Of a DNA stretch of 64,000 nt, positions 23,201 through 35,857 are shown piece after piece. The translations under genes and the position numbers were made by a program. The DNA lies in the NCBI GenBank assembly GCA_014549065.1, contig JACDOX010000003.1, positions 14,325,877 through 14,389,876 on the forward strand. Reading direction: 5' to 3'. The notes under the pieces were generated by a model that did no database searches, was not told the origin of the DNA, and was given only the letters and a program-made list of their open reading frames with translations. The stretch comes from Cardinalis cardinalis. Its lineage: Eukaryota; Chordata; Aves; Passeriformes; Cardinalidae. Numbering within the stretch: position 1 is the first letter of the stretch; the number at the start of each line of letters is the position of its first letter.

Positions 23201-25204
23201 TGGACGCGGTGGAAGCGGCCGGTGCCGAGTCGCGCCGGCGGCAGCGCGGGGGTGCCTGTGAGGGCAGTCGGGGACAGGGCCGGGTCCCGCCCGGCCGCTG
23301 CCGCCCTCCGTGGTGGTCTTTCGCTGCCACACATCATCCCGGCCCGGACCAGGGACTCGACGTCTTTAGAAAAGGTTAAAGGAGCTGACTTTTTCCCCGG
23401 TTAAACTTCCCTAGTTTAGTGGGAAGTTTTTTTCTTCATAGCTGGTTGAATCTCCTGGGTAGATTACGTGTTTCTTTGTGGGTTTCTGCCTGCTATGGGT
23501 ATGTGTTCTTCTCTATTCTTGGTGATAGCGAGCTAAAAAACCTGAGATGTGGTGTCTTACCGGAGAAACAACGTCAAGGCAACGTCAGGCAGAAGTTCGC
23601 CTTAATAATTGCTCTTTACGAATGATCATGTACAATGAAAGCTTATGTAATAAGCTCGATAATGGTAATAAATTTGATAAGGGTAATCTCTCAGTCAGTG
23701 AGGCCAGTTATCGAACGCAAATGGTTTTCTGCTGAAGTACAGCAGGAAGAANGCACGGTTTAGGAGTTAAAGTTACCGAGTGAGCACAGCCCTAAGGAGA
23801 GTCATGTAAAATNTCAGACATGAAAATCGTCCTCTTAAATGATAAACTGTCATATAATGGGGGCAGAAGGAATGCTTGCTTGTTACAGAGTGAGTCAAAG
23901 ACTTGTGTATTAGATTGTATTGTGACTTTTTCATAANTTCTTAAAGAAGCTATTTCCTGCATATCAGATGATACTTTGAAGATATTTTTAAACTGCATAC
24001 TTTGTGTCTTTTTCCGGCTAAATTATGTACAATGATTTGAATCCAAAATAGTTCTAATATGAATATCCATGTTCCATCCCACACGGGAATGTGAACNATG
24101 CTGGATGGTAATGGGTTGCATTTGGATCATAACTAGTTCGAGTGCTCCCCCAGAAGTGTCTGACAGTGCATTTCTCTCACTTAAACTGCAAGTGTATTTT
24201 GTGGGCTTGCTAACTGTCTCTGAATTGTAATTTGCCTTTTTTTTTTTTTCCACTAATAAAGGTAAACCTGCTCTTTAACTTAAAGAAGCTATCAATTACT
24301 ACTTCTGCTATCCTTCAGTAACCTTTTCCTGCCTTGTTTTTGCATTTCACCTGAAGAGATGCTTCAGGCCTATAAACGTGANCACCAAACCCCAGGTTTT
24401 TTATTGGGTTTGGTTGGTTTGGTTTTTTTTTCACTGTAGTAGAAATACTGTGGGTGGTGTATCTTCATAATGTGCTGTTCTACTGGTCTATTAAGGTAAT
24501 TTAATCAGGATTACTACATCATTTGATTCTAAATGATGTGAACTTGCAAAGAGGACCTTGTCCATTCATGCTTCTCTCTGACAATTAACTCAGCCTTAAA
24601 AAGGAAACTTGGAGGAGCTATGAGTGAGCCTAAGAACAAATGAGAATACTCCCACTGGGAAAAGAACCCCACTTTGTCTTGTTGTTGCCTATTCCTGCTG
24701 TGTTGCAGTTNACAAACAGGAAGGAGTTTTGGTCAATTCCCCCAGGAACAAATATCTGTTAAAATTGTAAACTTTAAGGAAGTGTTGAACATAGCCAGAA
24801 TCCAGAGAAGAGTTTCAGAAAGATTAAGAAAAGGTACATCTCATTAATATCTCATTAATAGTTAAGCAGCTATTCGCATTTTTATTAGAACTGAAGCTTA
24901 TCCCTGGTATCTTATGGATATGCTCCAGGGAGGAAAAAAAAAACCAAAACAACTTATCTGGAGTGTTTACATTATTCAATTAGCATGTCTTGATTAGTAT
25001 TCCTTTCAGGTTTTATTTTTGCAGTGATTAAATGTGTTGTTTTCAGGCTGCTACTGAACAAAGTTCTGGCTATTCTAGTTTTATAGCCCTTAACTCACAG
25101 TGTTTGTATACTTTCCTGTACTGTAGCTGTGGAATTTCCAAAACTCTTAATTGTTTTGCTTCAGCAGGTGGCTGGTGTAAGAGAGAGACCTGCTGCTCCT
25201 GACC

Positions 25205-25326
25205 ATGTCAAGGAGAAAGCTGGAGAATAAAAGCCTTTCTGGCTTGTTGGCCACATCTCTGCATACACCAATCAAGACAGAGAACTTCTACAATTTTTAT
25301 ATGCTTGAATCAAAGGAGTTAGGAAG
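25205..25326 (+). CDS. STK17B: STK17B coding exon 1
   Basis: The exon begins at 25168 after GCAG with a short 5'UTR. The ATG at 25205 sits in GACCATGT. It encodes MSRRKLENKSLSGLL, then IKTENFYNFYMLESKELG. Donor GTAAGA follows 25326, and the last two bases begin the Arg41 codon. Confidence 0.93.
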
Positions 25327-28300
25327 GTAAGATTGTTCCTATTTATTTTATTTGAGCAGAGGGATTTCTGCTGCAAGAAAATTCTCTGTACAATGAAGCA
25401 AACCTTTGTGGTAGTAGATGGAGAATGAAGTGTGCCCATCTCCTTCCCTGTCCACTTTGCATCACAGTGGGTTCTTTAGGGACCAGGAAAAGGGACAGTG
25501 AGGCATAAGCTGCCAGCCTATTCCATGTCAGAGATCTGGAGGGTTTTCATAGGCATGTAGATTTGGGATTATCTTCCTTTCCCTGCCACATAGATTCCTG
25601 GGGCATGGCCTAAACAAGAGGTAANATAGGGTGATACTGTAAGAAAAAGAATGAGGATTTTGAGTTGGTTGTTCCAGGTGTTTGGGTGAGTTTTCTGAAA
25701 CCCAGAAAACAAAGACCTTTTCTCTCCCTTCCCAGCCTCAAGCAGTTAGACTGAGCTTTAAACAAGCTGCTGTTTCAGAGCAGTTTTGCAGCCTGCTTCC
25801 CTTGCCCTTGTTTGCAACAGGAAAATAGGAAATAAAACAACAAAGCACCCAGACCCTCGGTGTTTGTGCCACTGTTTCAGCCATACAAGTGAATGTGTGT
25901 TTTGAAATCGCTGGGTTAATTCCTACCTTGGGAGTGCTCAGAGCACTGGGTGTAAAGCCATGCAAGCATGATGCTGTGCTCATGTTTCCAAGCTCCCTGA
26001 GCAGAAATGTGCCAGGTCAGTCTCACAGCTGTGCCTTGCTGTGCTCCATAAGGATCCTTTGCACCTGCAGCTCCTTCTGTCAGCAGAGCTGCTCTTCTGC
26101 ATGTGCTGTGTGAGCTCCTCAGCCTGCCTTGTTCTCTTGGGTTTTTTTTTCTATTTTTCTAGCATGTGCTTTTTATCTGGTACACTTTTATAGAAGTGCA
26201 CATTGCCACCCATAACTTTCTTCTTTTCTTAACTTTTGTCAGCTCTGCTTTTGAATTCTAAGCTCTACAGAAGCAGTTTATATGCAGCACCCTCTAAACT
26301 CAGGTATTGTTCCAACGCTGGATTTTCAGACTCTGCATACTTGTGAGATGATATCTAAAGCAAACAAAAGTGTAGATTTTGTGTGAATTCCAGAACAGAG
26401 TTTTTAATTTTTTCTATGCATGCAAAACCAGGCATAACAAAGTAAGTACCAAAATGCNAAGACAACTGAAGCAGGACTCTTGTTTTACAAACATATTTGT
26501 GATTTCTCCTGGCCTAACTACATGTGTATTTTTTCATGTTTTTAAGTGTGTAAATGCTTTTTAAGTGATGTAAAATCCATCTTTTCNTTGTAACCTCTCT
26601 AAATGATTAATACGCTTTAATTTTCACTTGCAGTTTTCTTTTTCCTGTTGAGATTATGTGATAAATAGTTCTCTTGTTCTCTGCTTAAGCTTCCCAAGCC
26701 CCATTTCTTCCTCCCACACCCTTATCTGTTGGGTCCTTTGGTATTTAAGACACTGACTCATGAAGCTGGCAGGTTAGGTTCTGTTTAGTGGGTTAAGTAG
26801 TTCTGTCCCTGGTGTGTGCGTGGCTTGGCTTCTTTTGAAGTAGTTAAATTTCTGTGGTTTCTGAGCTGAGATATGAAAACATCCTGAAATCAGTTTTTCT
26901 TGTAGAGCTGGGCTGTGAGGGGGGATGGTTACCCAGGCAAGGAGTGGGAACTGCTTCGCTTGCGTCAGTGCAGCACTTCCGAGCTGACGTTTTTGTGTTT
27001 CTGGAGCAATTTCCACAGCTCTGAAAGACTTTTTGGTCTTATTTTTTTGCCTTACTTTTTGCCTTAATTTTTGCTTTAATTGGCACTCTACTAATAAACA
27101 AGTGGAAATTCTTACNTCTCAAATGTGGAGGTATCACTGATCCTTCAGAGTTGTTAAACCCACAGGAACCAGAAGGAAGATGAGCCAAAACTACTGGGGA
27201 AGATCGTGCTGTTCTCATGAAACTGAACTGGTTCCCCTTTGTTAATTTTAGAGACACTTTGGTGGCTGGCAGGGCTGATGGGATGCTAAAAAGAGAATGT
27301 GAGCTGGAAGGGGGGGTGTTCNCAACTTGTGTATGTTATGAAGTTGAGCTCAGTAACTTCAAATGCTCTGCAATAACAAACTGGGTTAACAGCTGGGAAA
27401 AGAATGTGGCTGTTTCAGGCTTACAAATAGTAGCTAAGGTGAAGAGTGTGCCTGTGTCAGCCCAAATAACTTTCACCTCTAAAGTCTAGTGCTTTCAAAA
27501 AAGAGTAGAGAAAAATCTACAACTAATTGATGTTGAAATAAATGATGACAGGAGGCCTGTTTTGTTGAATTTTTTTTCAAGTTACAGCAGTATGATTCAA
27601 AGTCATTAAATATTTAATGATTTAGGCACATTTGTGCAGTTATTTGGAAATGAAAATTTATTTTTTGCATGCAGTGCTCATCCTTGTTTTGATTACATAC
27701 CAGTCTAGATTTTTTAAAAATTTTTTTCTTAAGAAATGTTCCTTTTAAGCACTGGGATTTTTGCACTAGAAAAAAGGCAAAGCCTGTAAGACAATGTGGT
27801 ATTTTCTACTAAAGAAGCTACTTTAGTAGCTTCTTAGTTTAAAGAACACAGTTTAGATAGCTCAGTCTGAGCTGTTTCATTGTTTGTCCTTAGTATGCTG
27901 TGGTAACAAAAAATACAGGTGGACANGCTCATTTTGAAGAGATAAATGTAGGTTGTGCACTTTGTACATAGCTTGATACTGTTTTTAGAACTTCACTCAC
28001 AGTTTATTGCAGCCTTTCAAGTTGTTTTTTTTTGTAAATAAGGTTTCTTTAAATAAATACATTTTTTGTAAATAAGGTTTATCTTTTACAATTTGAAAAC
28101 ACTTTGTATACAGCCAGGCATTTCTGGGAGTGTAATATGAGTAAATATAAATTTTTTTTTCAGGAGNTTATAACTTGGCTTAAAAAAACTGCAATTTTTC
28201 CTCCTAACTTTTTCAAAGATCAGCTTGGGGTTTTAACTTCAGTATGTGGTTTTCTTGTAAAAACATTTCTTTGCCAAAATATGTTTTTGTTTCCATACCT

Positions 28301-31300
28301 AAACAAGTTGGCAAGAAATAAACAACATACTTTGTCTAACTGTAATTGAGGAAGAGAATGCTAAATGGTGGGTGCTTTTCTATTAAGATGTTTTGAAACA
28401 TTTTGCAGATACCTGGGATTTTTGTAGCAGTACTACATGGTTTGTGGAAGGAAATTCTCTTTATGACCAATTTTTTTTTCGCTGAAAACCTCCTGCCCCA
28501 CCCATGCATTTAAATGTGCTTTATTTTTCCTGTTCATTCTCTGCATTTCATAGAGGTTTGCTTTGTTATTGTCCTGTAGGTGTTTTAATGAGGTTGAGGG
28601 TTTTTTAATATCTTGCCAACCTGAACAGAGCTCTGGGCAGTCTGGTAAGACCTCATGGNCAGCCTTGCTTTAAGCAGGAGGTTTTTAGGGACCTCCAGAA
28701 GTNCTTTCCAACCAAATTATTCTGTGACCTGACCATGAGAATGTCCCTGTAACCTGATACTCTGATTTAATGTTTAGCTAGGCTGTATAAAGGGAATTTT
28801 CCTGGGTCTCACCAGAGCTTCATCTAGCTTAGTATCCTTCTACAGTGCCTNCAAGTCAATGTTCAGGAAACAGTATAAGAGCAGGCCAAGCATGGCATTT
28901 CCCAATACATTTTTTTGTTTGTTTGCAATTATTTGCTGTGTTTTCTTATTTCTAATGTTAATTTATGCACTTTTGATTTCCTGCATCTCAATGTTTTCCC
29001 TTTTATTTTGTAGAGGAAGATGTGCTGTGGTTAGAAAATGTGTAGCTAAATCCACAGGCCAAGAGTATGCAGCTAAATTTTTAAAGAAAAGGAGAAGAGG
29101 TCAAGACTGCAAAGCAGAGATTGTGCATGAAATTGCTGTCCTTGAATTAATGAAATCCAATCCTCGCATAGTTAACCTGCATGAAGTCTATGAAACAGCA
29201 AATGAAATCATCTTAGTGTTGGAATAGTAAGTATGCCTTCATCACATGTTCCATGTTTGTAGGAAAACATCTTTCAATGTATTAATTTTTTGCACAAGTT
29301 GCCTGAATGCCCAGAAGAACTGCAACAGTACCCTGTATACATGATGCTGATCTTTCNTTGTATATACTTTATATTTTTTCCTTTAATGATGCTTCAGGCA
29401 GGCTGACTGGAAATAATGTTCTTGGAATTCTGTAGAAGGTCCTGAGTGCTTTGAAGCAACTTAAAGCACAAAAAAAGGTCATTGACTCCAAGTACACAGA
29501 CTTCAAAGAGGTTGAGCGCATCCATGCCTGTGAACTTCAAGTTAGCACTTGACATTTTTTTGGTGACTGGAGGCTTAGAGTTACTTTGTTTGTTTTGAGC
29601 TCCTAAATTTAGTGGTTTTGCTGTTTTAAAATTAGCTTTTGGAACAGTTTCCTAAAAAATTCCCATATTTTTTACGGCTGTTCCCAAAGCTTCTTATTAG
29701 CTCTGAAAGCTAGTTAATTTGGGAATTGAATTTGCATTATCTATCATATTATTTGTATGTGTAAATTTTTGTGTGGAACATAAGGATCAAAAATACCTGT
29801 GAAAATAATTTTTTCTAAGCTATAAGTTTCATATGCAAAGTATTTGAAGTGCTGTTGATGGTGGTCTCTGTACACCATGATATATTCTTTGGAAAATTGG
29901 AAGGCTTTTTTTTTGCCAATCCTTCCCTGTAGAGCTTTCAGCTCTTTACCCATGTGGGTGCCCACCCATCCAGACCATAATATAACTTGAGTACAGGAAT
30001 ACTGTGGGAGCCAGTGCTGAAAACCTTGTGAGAGCTGAAATCCATGGCATCCTCTGCCCTCCCCCTCATGTCCGTGTTGCCATAAGGTCACATGGGGGGA
30101 GCCATTTCTGGCACCTCCCATAACCTCAACAGTTTGTGCCTGTGTTCATTCATTTTGTCCATTATCTGACTCTTTACTAGACTCTCATTTTAGAGAGTTT
30201 GGTAAACTTAGCAGTGAAGTTTAGGCTTAGTGATGTGGAGTTTTGAGGAAGCCCTTCATCCTTGAGAGAGGGACTTGAGGCACTCAGAGCAGGCTGAGTA
30301 ATGATCTCAAACCTAGCCTGAAAGGAGGCAGCTGACACTGCAGCCAAGTGTAGGAATAACTCACAAACCACAGGAGCACAGATATTTCCATGCTGCTTTA
30401 CACTGCTCTGAATTATTTATNAGCTGGTCTCATGGAAGACATTTTAGATTTGCCTTGAAAAGAAAGGCTTCTTTGATTAGGGACTGATGATAGAACTCAG
30501 CTTCTGGAAGGCATCTTCCCACTTGCTTGAGGGGACCAGAGCATTATGAGGTTACCAGTCAAAGTGCTTTTTGCTGTCTCAGCTGCTGTTTCAGGCTATA
30601 AGGAAAGAAAAAGCATCATCACAGTTTTTCCCCTTTTCTAAGTGTTTCTATTAAGTGTTTCAGTATAAATGTGAAAAAAGAAAGATATTCCCAGCCTCTC
30701 TGATATTACAGATATATGTTAGATAAATATGTGCTATTAAAAACATTTTTCCTTGCTAAAGTTTCAAAATTTAAACTTAATACATAGATGTTCTTCAATG
30801 TGTTTCAGTGCTGCTGGAGGAGAAATATTTGACTTGTGTGTCCCAGATCTGGATGACAGAATTGGTGAAAGGGATATTGTAAGGCTTATAAGGCAAATAC
30901 TTGAAGGACTGTGCTGCTTGCATGAAAACAATATTGTTCATCTTGATTTAAAGGTGAGGTTGCAGCAGGCTTTGTTTTAGCACTTTATCTTAAATTTATT
31001 CTGTTCAAAGTAATTTGTTAAATACATTAAAAAGATGAGGAGAAGGAGATTAAAAGGATAGAGATTAAATATTTTTACATAGTGTTAGGCAATAAGTATT
31101 TTGTAATAGAAGCTGAAGTGTCATTTAGTACATTGGGCTTTTTTTTTCAGATTGTATTTTATTAATTAGGAATGCAATTATTTTCTATTCTAGCCTCAAA
31201 ATATTTTGCTGAGCAGCATCAATCCTCTTGGTGATGTAAAAATTGTGGATTTTGGGATGTCCCGGAAGCTCGAGAATTCCAATGAACTGCGGCAGATCAT

Positions 31301-34300
31301 GGGAACCACAGAGTACCTCGGTATGGAAGGGCTGCTTTACAAACTCTCATGTGGGCTTTCCAGAAAACAGGAACAGTTCATGGAGCACACTGAGCAACTT
31401 ACAAGCTGATAAAGAACATCACAGGGCAAGGCAACATATTTGAGCTGGTCTTTTTAAAGAGTAGTCAACAAATATTTGCACCAAAAAACCCCAAATTATA
31501 TCAATAAGTGCAGCTCTCAATTTTATACTGTAGTATTTGTTAAATTGTTCTAATTAGAATTGAAATACGACATTAGCATGCACAAAGAAATGTTCTTTGA
31601 ATTTATGTAACATCTTTAATGTTATTCAGTATGATATTTTAATGAGATTAAAATATTTGCTGGAAAGAGAAAGATTGCTGTTAACACTTGGCCCTCTCTG
31701 AGGGACAAGTTTCCTTCATGGTTTGCCACCACTCAGTGTTAAGAGCACTTCATTCTGCAGTGAATAACTTGCTACCTAGCCTGTGCTCACTGATCCTAAA
31801 ATTGGCTTGGTCATCTTGTATTGCAGCTTTAACATGCTGAAGGCTCTATACATTCCCCTTAAAAAGCTGTATAATTCAAAACCTCTTAGGAGAAAAATGC
31901 ATGTGCATGCATCTAATTAGAACACATCTTGAAACTTGGGTAAACTTGAGGCTATGTAGTGCCATTTTGGTGTGGACCAAATAAACATCTGTGTCTAGGC
32001 AAGTAGAAACAACTTTTTGCCCCCTTGTGGCTTGGAAATAATAAATCTAATTATTGAAACTGCTTGTTGAGTCTCATAATAATGGTTGGCAAAAGAATGC
32101 CAGAAATGTAATGTATGATTCAAGGCCATTTGAATAACATGTTTATTAAAGCATTTTTCTTTTCTCCATCTCTTTAGCTCCAGAAATCTTGAACTATGAT
32201 CCTATTACCACAGCTACAGACATGTGGTAGGTTTGATCTTCATTTTACTAGGGTTTGGTGGGAGCCCTTAACAATCTAAGGGCCTGATGCAGTTTCATCT
32301 GGCTTCCAAGAATCCCCTCCTGTTGGTGGGCTGGCTGAAAGAGGNAGGGGAGGGATGAAGCCCTCAGGACTTAGAGGAGTTTATGGATCTGTTGCACACG
32401 TNGTGGGAAATGCAGGTGGCTGCTGAGCCTGTGGAGGATAGGTGTTTGTTCTGAAGGAATAATAACAATGGCTGGATAACATACTTTAGGTATTACTTAC
32501 TCCTAGGTNACATGCTTCAGGTATTAGCTACTCTAAGACACTTCCCTCCCCACTTTTACGTTGTTAAATAATTTTTTATACAAATTATAAGAAGGATGTA
32601 AACTTCCTACTTCTTATTTTTAGGGAAATACCTGCAGAGTGAATCATAAAAAAATGACAAGTACCTTGAACTGAGCCACAACTTTTCNTGGCATTTTAAT
32701 TTTATGTGCTGTATTAAAGACTAGCTTTGAAATGTTTCCTTTAAAACATAAAATCTTCAGCATCTTTATTAATATTCACTGTTAAGAGTTGCTATTCCTC
32801 CTTTGAAATCCTCAACTCATGGTAGTAACTAAATCTGTTCATGAATGGTTTTTAATCACATATTATTTGCCTGCTTTTGTGGGAAGACATAAGAAAACCC
32901 CTATTGATGCTGTGCTCACCATGATAAGCCCANCAGCTGCATGTTTCCACACTGTAATGAGTACTAAATTCTGATCTATCAGATCACAAAAATGTTTTTA
33001 TTATACATCAAGAAACCACCTTAAGATTTATAATAGATTGCATGATATATGGTACTCATGTTGATGTTCTTGGGAGAAACATCTCAGCCAGAAGAGATTG
33101 TAACACAACTCAGATGTCAAATGTGCAGTGAAAGATGGGTTTTATTTGCATGCAGATTAGGGAGTCTGTCTTTTTTTGCAGCTCTGTCATCCAGAATTGC
33201 CACATGTCCCGAGAGTGAGCTGTGTAAAAGTGGTATTTCCTTTTCCCAACAATCTCAGTAGGAAGAAAAGAGTCTATTGAAATTAAAGAGTTTTCAAAAA
33301 TCCCTTCATTGAGATATATACATGCATATCTTACCTTGTGTGTGTATGTGCAGTCATGTTTGAATTACGTAAAATTGAGGNGTAATATGTTGGCTGTGAT
33401 TCTGAGAGTGGAATATGCCAGGAAGTTTGATCTGCAGCCCAGGAAATATGCAGGGTATATTGTTCAGATTCTCCAGTAGGTTTATACATTTTTTCTCTAG
33501 TAGGTTTATGCTTTGTGTTCTTATCTCAGGAACATCGGTGTCATCTCCTACATGCTGCTGACACAAGAATCTCCATTTGTGGGAGCTGATGTTCAAGAAA
33601 CTTACCTTAATATATCTCAAGTTAANGTGGATTATTCAGAAGAAACATTTTCATCAGTTTCACAGCCTGCAAAAGACTTCATTCAAAAACTTCTCATAAA
33701 AAATCCAGAGTAAGTAGCAAACTCCTCCAGGCAAGAATCCTAAATTTGTGGAGCGCCTAGAAAAAGTGAATGTTAATTTATGTGCTTAATGTCACTGATA
33801 AGATCAGTTGGATATTTCACAGTGCATTGGTATGTTCAACTGGATATTTTCAAGTGCGGGTTGATGCTTTTCCATAATGTGTGAGAAGAATTTTGGATGC
33901 AATGTCTGGCTAAAATTGTCAGATATTATTTTTATTATTTTTACCGATAATGTTATTATTAGGGAGGATTGTTCTTTGAGAGTTGTTTGGTTTGTGTTTC
34001 TTTATATTTTCATTCAGATGACAGATTTTTAATCAGATTTTGTTAAATTATGCTCTAGAAAGGTCACATTATTTTCTATAATTATTGTAGTTTGGAAAGG
34101 NAATGCAACCTCATTGCAGTGCTTTCTTGTTTCCTGACTCACCTTTATCTTTTTACTTAAATACCTCTCTTAGTATATTTTTATACTTGGCAGTGTTTTG
34201 CCTTGTTCAGTGTTCTAAAAATGATCTCAATCCAAAGCAAAAACTTGTTTGTTAGTAAGCTACACTCCCTTAACTCTGCATTCTTTGGGAGTTCACACTC

Positions 34301-35857
34301 CCCTCAAGACCTTGCAAAGAAGCTGAACTTTGAGAGTGAGCTGGTCAGGTATTGTTGATTGCAGTGCTAGATATGGTCACCTGTGGTCAGGCNGTGATCC
34401 TTGGCATCCTCAGAGAGCCTCTAGCAGGAGGAGTGAGCCTGCCTGCCTGAGAGAGGCTCTTGGGCAGGAGGAGAGGATGGGAAGTGATTCCTGGGAGGCG
34501 CCTGTTCCGAGGCAATGAGGACTCCATATAAAGTCACATCTGAAGAGTCCCTTCCTGTCTTAACATCTCACATACATGGTTTGTCAGGATCGGAAATGAT
34601 TCACAAAACCCCAGTATCATGAGGGAATCTTGTCCTTCATGTTTGTGGAGCACCTAGAAAAAAGGAATCAATGATGAAGAGGCTGCTTTGATAACTCTTA
34701 GTGCGGACCTGTGGCGTATTTGACATTCTGTCACAATTACGTCTCATTTTCTCCGAGGTATCTCAAGAATCTACATCATATACTCAATAAGCTACCTTTT
34801 TTTTATTCCAACTCTTGATGACACTACCTCCTTGAATTTTAAGTGGAAGAGTCTGTTCTCAGAGAGTCAACTCTGTAAAGTTACACTTTTCTGACCAAAA
34901 AAAATATTCCTGTGTTCTGGTGGAGCTAGGGACAAGTAGTGGGCTCTGCTGTCTTGGAGCCAGTTTTCTGGCAAGCTCTGTGAAAGTTAACAATGCAGAA
35001 CACAATTAAAACTTGCAGTGGCACTATACTAGGTTATCCACAGAAGCAATTTTCTAAGTCTGGTTTGTTTGGTAGGATCTACATTTTGAAAGAGTTTATG
35101 CCAGATGAATTTTAAGAGTAAAACACTAGAAAATGTCAGAGTTTGTGACATCCTGTTAACTTGGCTATCCTTAAAAGCATAATAACTGAATATGCATGAG
35201 CCTCACTGTTTATGGTCTGTGTAAAACATATTGCTTTAAAAGTAAAAGCAAGTGCCCATTTATGTGGAGCACATTGAAAACATTCCAGGGCACCATATTG
35301 AAAACATTCCCAGGGACTATGTTGAAAACACTCCCAGGGACTACGNTCCTTGTTCTGATGAAAGCTTACCAGCTTTAGGGTGAACCATCAACTAAATTTA
35401 GATGCATGTATCCAGTGCTTAACTGTGTTTTGTAGCAGCTGAGGTGGGGATGAAAACACACCAATATTGACTCTTCAGTGTCAATTTTGCTCAGGATTTT
35501 TAGCATCACAGCTATTTTAGTTTTCTAGTATTGGTGGAATTAACTCAAGCACCTTTCCCTTTCTCCCTGTGAAGGGACAGGCCCACTGCAGCGGACTGTC
35601 TGTCCCACTCGTGGCTGCAGCAAGGAGAGCTCACACTCCTGTGTAGCCCTGAAGAGATCTGCTGCTCCTCTCAGCTGCCAGGACACACAGCCAAGTGCTC
35701 AGAGGAGTGGAGTGTAAAGTGCAGCTGCAATGGGAGCTGCAGTGACAAGGAGGACAAGGAGAACATCCCAGAGGACAGCAGCACGCTCTCCAAGCGCTTC
35801 CGCTTCGACGACTCGTTGCAGTATCCCCAGGAGTTGGTGACAGACTTTGTGTGCTAA
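25205..35857 (+). CDS. STK17B: STK17B (DRAK2), death-associated-protein-kinase-related Ser/Thr kinase
   Basis: Seven coding exons (25205-25326, 29014-29226, 30809-30953, 31194-31320, 32178-32226, 33530-33709, 35575-35857) sum to 1119 bases, that is 372 residues plus stop, the length of human STK17B. It belongs to the DAPK family and phosphorylates Ser/Thr; mammalian DRAK2 acts in apoptosis and T-cell signalling. Visible landmarks: N-terminus MSRR, glycine loop GRGRCAVV (res 40-47), ATP-anchoring Lys62 in EYAAKF, catalytic loop HLDLKPQN (Asp158), KIVDFG (Asp179), APE (203-205), and a C-terminal tail with KENIPEDSS and KRFRFDDS. The tail and N-terminus fit STK17B rather than STK17A. The start has a good context (GACCATGT). 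Oddities are Cys at position 44 (Phe in human) and Thr at 199 (Pro in human). Confidence 0.95.
27809..27837. repeat. Near-perfect inverted repeat (hairpin)
   Basis: The arm AAGAAGCTACT is followed after two bases by its reverse complement AGTAGCTTCTT. The pairing extends to CTA/TAG with a single bulged A. It lies in STK17B intron 2. Confidence 0.75.
28028..28080. repeat. Direct repeat, 34-base period
   Basis: TTTTTTGTAAATAAGGTTT occurs twice, ending at 28046 and 28080, in an AT-rich part of STK17B intron 2. Confidence 0.7.
28608..28735 (+). mobile_element. CR1 LINE 3' fragment
   Basis: Resembles the 3' end of avian CR1 elements: CTGGGCAGTCTGGT, then a diverged GGGACCTCCAGAAG segment and CTTTCCAACC, ending near the ATTCTGTGA motif. 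Short, diverged and truncated. Confidence 0.7.
29014..29226 (+). CDS. STK17B: STK17B coding exon 2 (glycine loop, Lys62)
   Basis: Acceptor TTTTGTAG, donor GTAAGT. It encodes GRCAVVRKC, KSTGQEYAAKFLKKRRRGQD and HEIAVLELMKSN, then NLHEVYETANEIILVLE. Lys62 in AAKF and the Glu of the C-helix are present. Confidence 0.95.
29935..30110 (-). mobile_element. CR1 LINE fragment
   Basis: The plus-strand sequence around ACTGTGGGAGCCAGTGCTGA and CTTGTGAGAGCTGAAATCC matches the general pattern of reversed CR1 reverse-transcriptase coding sequence. It is old and diverged; borders are approximate. Confidence 0.5.
30809..30953 (+). CDS. STK17B: STK17B coding exon 3 (catalytic loop)
   Basis: Acceptor GTTTCAG, donor GTGAGG. 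It encodes AAGGEIFDLCVPDLDDR, then IRQILEGLCCLHENNIVHLD and LK. HLD, rather than HRD, before the catalytic Asp158 is normal for DRAK kinases. Confidence 0.95.
31194..31320 (+). CDS. STK17B: STK17B coding exon 4 (DFG)
   Basis: Acceptor TATTCTAG, donor GTATGG. It encodes PQNILLSSINPLGDVKIVDF, GMSRKLENSNELRQ and IMGTTEYL. The DFG motif is intact. GTTEY stands where the human protein has GTPEY. Confidence 0.94.
32178..32226 (+). CDS. STK17B: STK17B coding exon 5 (APE)
   Basis: A 49-base exon with acceptor TCTTTAG and donor GTAGGT. It completes the Ala of APE and encodes PEILNYDPITTATDM. The final TG pairs with the next exon's G to make Trp219. Confidence 0.93.
33530..33709 (+). CDS. STK17B: STK17B coding exon 6
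   Basis: Acceptor ATCTCAG, donor GTAAGT. It encodes NIGVISYMLLTQESPFVG and QETYLNISQV, then VDYSEETFSSVSQPAKDF, IQKLLIKNP. One codon is uncertain because of an N. Confidence 0.94.
35271..35342. repeat. Three-copy 24-bp minisatellite
   Basis: A 24-base unit containing TTGAAAACATTCCCAGGGAC repeats three times, starting at 35271, 35295 and 35319 with one to four differences per copy. It lies in the last STK17B intron. Confidence 0.85.
35575..35857 (+). CDS. STK17B: STK17B last coding exon (C-terminal tail)
   Basis: Acceptor CTGTGAAG. It encodes DRPTAADCLSHSWLQQ (end of the kinase domain), then a Cys/Ser-rich linker, DKEDKENIPEDSS, LSKRFRFDDS and the C-terminus ELVTDFVC, then TAA. The tail is GC-richer than the surroundings. 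The basic KRFRF patch resembles the nuclear-localising region of the family. Confidence 0.95.

Larger units (their letters stand above)
22330..23340. promoter_or_regulatory. STK17B: CpG island promoter of STK17B
   Basis: About 1 kb of GC- and CpG-rich sequence in otherwise AT-rich DNA. It contains a CCAAT box at 22942-22946, an inverted CCAAT (ATTGG) at 22980-22984 and a GC box (GGGCGGGGC) near 22998-23007. Transcription probably starts shortly after these. The long open frames on both strands here are explained by base composition. Confidence 0.8.
23121..35574 (+). other. STK17B: STK17B introns
   Basis: Introns of about 2.0, 3.7, 1.6, 0.2, 0.9, 1.3 and 1.9 kb. Apart from the CR1 fragments and small repeats listed, and a 24-base minisatellite in the last intron, I see only AT-rich unique sequence. 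Confidence 0.7.

Noticed and set aside
22418..23332. Long minus-strand open frame of about 300 codons and several plus-strand frames in the CpG island
   Set aside because: Open because of high GC content; low-complexity Arg/Ala/Pro peptides, overlapping frames on both strands, no domain, and the region is the STK17B promoter.
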